Notes under the pieces: generated by a model
Database searches by the model: none
Told to the model about the DNA's origin: nothing
What the model saw: only the letters and a program-made list of their open reading frames with translations
Shown: positions 62,641-64,000 of the stretch, piece by piece
How the letters are laid out: every line of letters begins with the position of its first letter
How positions within the stretch are numbered: position 1 is the first letter of the stretch
Translations under genes and position numbers: made by a program
Source of the DNA: an uncultured Aquimarina sp.
GTDB lineage: Bacteria > Bacteroidota > Bacteroidia > Flavobacteriales > Flavobacteriaceae
Direction of reading: 5' to 3'
Assembly: GCF_947495315.1 (NCBI RefSeq)
Contig: NZ_CANLYD010000003.1
Span: forward strand, 372,001 to 436,000
DNA length: 64,000 nucleotides

Positions 62641-64000
62641 CTACCAAAACACTCTAAAACTTAGATTTGGAGTAATGCCCAAAGCAAAAATATCCGAATT
62701 TATAAATCGATTATCCAATGAATTAGTAGTTCTAAATTCTCGGTTCAATAAATTTTCCCGATCATAAAGATTCAGAACAGACAACCCTAATCGATATCTA
62801 ACATTAGACGTCGATCTTATTTTAAAATCATAAATGGCAGAAAAATCAAGTCTATGATATACTGGAAGATTATTACCATTGATTTCTCCAAAATCCAATA
62901 ATACCAGATTTCCACTTTCATCAACACCAGAAACATTAGTAAAAGCTTTACCGGTATGCCAGAGCCAACCTAAAGAGAATTGAAAGTCATTGATCTTATA
63001 GAAGTGGGACCATTTTACGGTATGTTCTATATTCCAGTTACCCGGAAAAGATTCATTGTTATTGATATCATCAAATTTATTTTGAGTATTGATATAAGAA
63101 TAACTTACCCAGGTTTTGTAGTTTTTAAAATGTTTTTTTAGGAAAAAATCAATTCCATAAACCCTACTTTCGCCAGTATGATAGGTGTTGTCAATTGGAT
63201 TAATGAAACCAGCAGTTAGCGAAGTGATATCATCTATTTGTTTGTAATATGTGTCTATATCAAAATACCATTTATTTTTCTTAAAACTACTTCCTACAGT
63301 AAATTGATAACTGCTGATTATCGGGAATTGTTCTTTGTTGGCTAATGTCCATATTTGGTTTTCTAAGGATAGATCACTAACTACAGATTCTCTGATCTGA
63401 CTGACAGCCTGACTTCGATATTCTCCCGTGGCATTAACTTCCCAATACTTTGATAAGTTTTTTTGTATGAAAATACGAGGTTCAATACATGATTTGTCTA
63501 ATTCTGCGTAGTGGTTCAAACGCAACCCGGCAGAAAGATAGAAGTTTTTAGGAGTTTCGTATTTATATTCGCCATAGACTGCGTGTGTATTCAGAAAACG
63601 ATCATCTTGATCCAAAATTAATTCATATGTTGGAGTAGTCGTTACAAATGCATACTTAATTGTATTATTAGAAAATTGATACCCACCAAGAATCTTATGG
63701 TTATCAGATAATGAATAATTAAGGTCTAAAGCCGTGCCAAAATCCTTTACGCTATTCTTTTTGCTTTCTATTTCGGTTGTGGTTCCTGATTCTTCGGTTA
63801 TGAATTGATAGTTTAGTAAATATCTCGTGTAATATCCGCTGGTTTTAACACTAAAATTATTATTCCAGATATGTTTCCAGCTTATGTTGTATCCTTCGTT
63901 CTCAGTTATTAAGTCATCATTAAAAGACATAAGATCGTCACTTCGCTTAAAATCAAGATCATTTTTGCTATAAAGTGCATTCGCTTCAATTTTATCAAAA
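62641..64000 (-). CDS. TonB-dependent receptor, C-terminal part (5' truncated)
   Basis: The frame is open to the right edge, so the start lies outside; the ATG at 63930 is internal. The visible 453 or so residues are beta-barrel strands: YSLSDNHKILGGYQFSNNTIKYAF, YGEYKYETPKNFYLSAGLRLNHY, ANKEQFPIISSYQFTVGSSFKKNKWYFDIDTYYK, YRLGLSVLNLYDRENLLNREF, and the aromatic C-terminal strand ALGITPNLSFRVFW ending in Trp. Such receptors import iron chelates or oligomers. The plug is outside the window, so the substrate cannot be guessed. Confidence 0.9.
   Translation of the reverse strand, partial: FDKIEANALYSKNDLDFKRSDDLMSFNDDLITENEGYNISWKHIWNNNFSVKTSGYYTRYLLNYQFITEESGTTTEIESKKNSVKDFGTALDLNYSLSDNHKILGGYQFSNNTIKYAFVTTTPTYELILDQDDRFLNTHAVYGEYKYETPKNFYLSAGLRLNHYAELDKSCIEPRIFIQKNLSKYWEVNATGEYRSQAVSQIRESVVSDLSLENQIWTLANKEQFPIISSYQFTVGSSFKKNKWYFDIDTYYKQIDDITSLTAGFINPIDNTYHTGESRVYGIDFFLKKHFKNYKTWVSYSYINTQNKFDDINNNESFPGNWNIEHTVKWSHFYKINDFQFSLGWLWHTGKAFTNVSGVDESGNLVLLDFGEINGNNLPVYHRLDFSAIYDFKIRSTSNVRYRLGLSVLNLYDRENLLNREFRTTNSLDNRFINSDIFALGITPNLSFRVFW

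Noticed and set aside
1..64000. Insertion sequences, prophage, integrase or attachment sites
   Set aside because: No transposase, integrase or phage structural gene was seen, and the tRNA genes show no partial duplicates beyond the full tRNA-Lys pair.

Overview
The window is AT-rich and reads as a chromosomal segment of a marine-type member of the Flavobacteriaceae (Bacteroidota). The evidence is: promoters of the form TAnnTTTG instead of the sigma70 consensus, TonB-dependent receptors with an ECF sigma/FecR pair, the gliding-motility lipoprotein GldI, MerR-CrtI-CrtB-CrtZ carotenoid genes, split transketolase, DUF3810 and DKNYY proteins, and many lipoproteins whose lipobox Cys is followed by acidic residues. 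The genus is not determined; an Aquimarina-like organism would fit, but that is inference.

Layout. 1-5.7 kb: a truncated parvulin-type isomerase, a MoxR ATPase, two small exported proteins and aconitase. 5.8-13.6 kb: an NAD/ADP-ribose cluster containing an NrtR-type Nudix regulator, a divergent PRPP-synthetase-like kinase, a nucleoside deoxyribosyltransferase-like protein, DUF4291, a macro domain, KptA/Tpt1, a PPP-type phosphatase, an unknown exported protein and NadV. Three GT-N7-AC palindromes lie on the -7 elements of nrtR, the prs-like gene and nadV. 13.9-18 kb: a crystallin-domain metalloprotease lipoprotein, a Crp-family regulator and a lipoprotein made of five 111-residue repeats. 18.2-22.6 kb: a TlpA-like thioredoxin and the carotenoid operon under a B12-binding-type MerR protein. 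22.8-28 kb: an ECF sigma factor, a divergent FecR and a TonB receptor. 28-29.9 kb: a BlaR1-like M56 protein fused to an M23 peptidase, and BlaI preceded by three tandem operators spaced exactly 20 bp. 29.9-33.6 kb: an FbpABC-type ferric iron importer. 34 kb: tRNA-Leu(GAG) and two identical tRNA-Lys(TTT).

34.5-64 kb is mostly housekeeping: aroK, a phosphoribosyltransferase, a TPMT-like methyltransferase, an S4 protein, an FKBP lipoprotein with Asp-rich calcium-type repeats, a beta-barrel protein, split transketolase, tgt, an LptG-type permease, an EamA transporter, accA, dnaB, several exported proteins, an aminotransferase, two large exported amidohydrolases, DUF3810, pepD, a cyclophilin-FKBP fusion, gldI, nrnA, ndk and the 3' part of a TonB-dependent receptor.

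The part that most deserves attention is the NrtR cluster. Its enzymes can be joined, as a hypothesis, into a loop: KptA releases ADP-ribose cyclic phosphate from RNA, the macro domain and phosphatase trim it toward ADP-ribose, and the Prs-like and NadV-like pair rebuild NMN or NAD from nicotinamide. The cluster resembles published NAD-salvage and phage NAD-reconstitution gene sets, but this exact combination, with DUF4291 and REP-like palindromes in the gaps, is not one I recognise as described.
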